Below are positions 62,599-64,000 of a stretch of 64,000 nt of DNA, piece after piece; positions within the stretch are counted from its first letter, which is position 1; each line of letters begins with the position of its first letter. The stretch comes from Desulfobulbaceae bacterium DB1 (lineage in GTDB: Bacteria > Desulfobacterota > Desulfobulbia > Desulfobulbales > SURF-16), in NCBI GenBank assembly GCA_001914235.1, contig MQUF01000011.1, forward strand, positions 62,001-126,000. Direction: 5' to 3'. Under the pieces are notes generated by a model. The model ran no database searches. It was given only the letters and a program-made list of their open reading frames with translations, and was not told the DNA's origin. Position numbers and translations under genes: made by a program.

Positions 62599-64000
62599 AT
62601 GGAAACGCTTAACAAAAAATTGACTATTATATCTCTTGTTTACTTAACCATGATTTTTTTTGCTATTCCACAGTTCGCTTTTGGTGTGGAGGAAAATCTA
62701 GATGAAATTTTTTCTCGAAAAACAAGACAGATTACAAATAGTTACCCCCATGAAACTCTTGAGGACAAATTAAACAGCTATATATGGCAGCCAGAAACAC
62801 TACAATATAATGATATTCAAACAGGAGCAGAAGTTTGGAGAATGACTTCCGGAGCCAAACATTGGAACGCCTATTTGAACGATATCTCACTCAGCATCTG
62901 GAGTGCCGATGGCAAGATGATGGTCCTCACATCTACACGACCGACTCAGACTTTCAATTATACCCCCTCATTGGCTAGGCCACGATACATGATCGTCAAT
63001 ACCGATGGAACGAAACTAAGGATGATTCCCGATGCTCCCAATAGGGTTTACAACGATAAGTTTCACTGGTCTCCGGCACTTTCCGATGTCTATTACTCTT
63101 TTGGTAGCACACTTGGGGGTCAAACTAGGTTTGCCGAAGACACGCTATATAAAGTTGTGGTTAGTGATATAGGCACAACGTCTTCAGCCTTGTTGGATTT
63201 TAATGTTAATGCGAAAATTGATAAATTGATTAGTGCTGACGGTAAAAAGATTTTGGCGGTGGGCTACACGCCTTTATGGTACTCAACTCCAAGGTACTAC
63301 CCAGCTGTTATTTATCCAGAACCGGCCTCGAATGTGATAGACAGCGATGGGTGGAGTTTTAATATTTTTGGTGATTCTGACTATGGATACATGCCTGATT
63401 ACACCAATTCAGCAATATCCACGAAGATCACAGGTGAAAATAACGACATCACTTTTACAGCAAACGGGGTTGTTACTGATGGGGCTGTTTCTGTGCAGTA
63501 CCTTGCAGGCGGTACGGCTGGTAGCGAAAGTATCTCAGTTAGTGCTTCTGGGGATATAACAGTTGCTGTAGAATCAGGAATTTCAACTGCTGCACAAGTT
63601 AAGTCTGCGTTGGAAAAAAATGCACAGGCAATGGACTTGATATCTGTCTCATATAGTGGCACAGATGACGGGTCTGGTGCTGTTATAGCAACCAGTAAGT
63701 ATATAATATCCTGGGTTTCTCACGATGCGTTTTTGCCTGGAAATGGTGATTGGGCAATGATCTTGCCTGAGTCTACCACAGTAAGTACCTTCGCATGGTT
63801 TAAAGTAGCCAGCCAAGGGTCGGCTTCTGACGGTGGGCCGCTATGGACTGGTGCCGAAGGCACTCCGCCAACCTTCGGTGAGATATGGCCGGAGAATGTT
63901 CGACTAGGAGGAACAAAGCAAGACCCATGGGATTGTGGTGGTTACTGGTCACATCCGGCTTTTGATAGATGGGGAAGATATGTAGCATTTGCGGATAACA
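62599..64000 (+). CDS. Secreted beta-propeller-like protein, partial (runs off right edge)
   Basis: Open from ATG 62599 (TTAGGAG upstream) through the window end, 467 codons seen. Signal peptide (LTIISLVYLTMIFFAIPQFAFG), then repeats like SIWSADGKMMVLTS and FHWSPALSDVYYSFG that suggest TolB/WD-type propeller blades. An inserted 80-residue domain (NNDITFTANGVVTDG...STAAQVKSALEKNA) follows. Base use is visibly more AT-rich than the genes at 5-48 kb, suggesting transfer or a different history. Function unknown. Confidence 0.7.
   Translation, partial: METLNKKLTIISLVYLTMIFFAIPQFAFGVEENLDEIFSRKTRQITNSYPHETLEDKLNSYIWQPETLQYNDIQTGAEVWRMTSGAKHWNAYLNDISLSIWSADGKMMVLTSTRPTQTFNYTPSLARPRYMIVNTDGTKLRMIPDAPNRVYNDKFHWSPALSDVYYSFGSTLGGQTRFAEDTLYKVVVSDIGTTSSALLDFNVNAKIDKLISADGKKILAVGYTPLWYSTPRYYPAVIYPEPASNVIDSDGWSFNIFGDSDYGYMPDYTNSAISTKITGENNDITFTANGVVTDGAVSVQYLAGGTAGSESISVSASGDITVAVESGISTAAQVKSALEKNAQAMDLISVSYSGTDDGSGAVIATSKYIISWVSHDAFLPGNGDWAMILPESTTVSTFAWFKVASQGSASDGGPLWTGAEGTPPTFGEIWPENVRLGGTKQDPWDCGGYWSHPAFDRWGRYVAFADN

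Overview
The window looks like chromosomal DNA of an anaerobic, respiring Desulfobacterota (former Deltaproteobacteria), most like sulfur-metabolising Desulfobulbales. This assignment is an inference from gene content: an Hdr-Flx electron-bifurcating complex, an archaeal-type split glutamate synthase, four multiheme/heme-c proteins, many sigma54 activators and an XrtA/PEP-CTERM surface system. No rRNA, tRNA or CRISPR array was seen.

Layout. 1-1067 (minus): the end of a biotin operon (bioH, and bioC running off the left edge). 1077-4823 (minus): three XrtA/PEP-CTERM-type polysaccharide genes (ATPase, tyrosine autokinase, chain-length determinant). 5173-8535: a GlrK/QseG/GlrR-like two-component locus. 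8640-19620: housekeeping and accessory genes, including a Sat-CysC fusion with altered sulfurylase motifs, a pentaheme lipoprotein, dgkA, a sirtuin, hsp20-lon, trxC and a YkgJ protein.

19840-35092 is a signalling and cytochrome island. It holds a tetraheme cytochrome, a hybrid kinase with a periplasmic heme-c motif, a lone receiver, two paralogous receiver-kinases, a degenerate and an intact sigma54 activator (the latter fused to a receiver), two PilZ proteins, and a heptaheme cytochrome c with a cytochrome b. Three intergenic regions share the same architecture: a pair of TTGCA-N4-TGCAA palindromes about 75-90 bp upstream of TGGCAC-N5-ATGC (-24/-12) promoters. They drive the degenerate activator, a small-membrane-protein/PilZ cluster and the cytochrome c-b pair. 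This is the best candidate for an undescribed system: a sigma54 regulon coupling heme/redox sensing to cytochromes and c-di-GMP effectors.

35343-40558 (minus) is a three-gene glutamate synthase. Divergent from it, 40979-48896 is hdrCB-hdrA-flxDCBA. The first gene is one reading frame interrupted by a single in-frame UGA that replaces the expected Cys of an E-C-G-H motif; a 7-bp hairpin with a UGGAA loop lies 15 nt after the UGA, so it is very probably a selenoprotein.

48900-64000 is repeat-rich accessory DNA. CCCTCTCCC/GGGAGAGGG palindromic repeats occur in clusters, including 61-bp and 144-bp tandem arrays, and bracket a DUF559 nuclease gene. Other genes are comEA, an MshEN-membrane protein, a PEP-CTERM substrate and large PKD-domain secreted proteins. 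At 57.7-60.9 kb lies a toxin-antitoxin graveyard: a mnt gene with a nonsense codon, a truncated hepT, a relBE pair whose toxin is split by an IS3-family element with a CTG target duplication, and one intact mntA-hepT pair. The right edge holds an IS200 remnant and an AT-richer secreted protein gene that runs out of the window.
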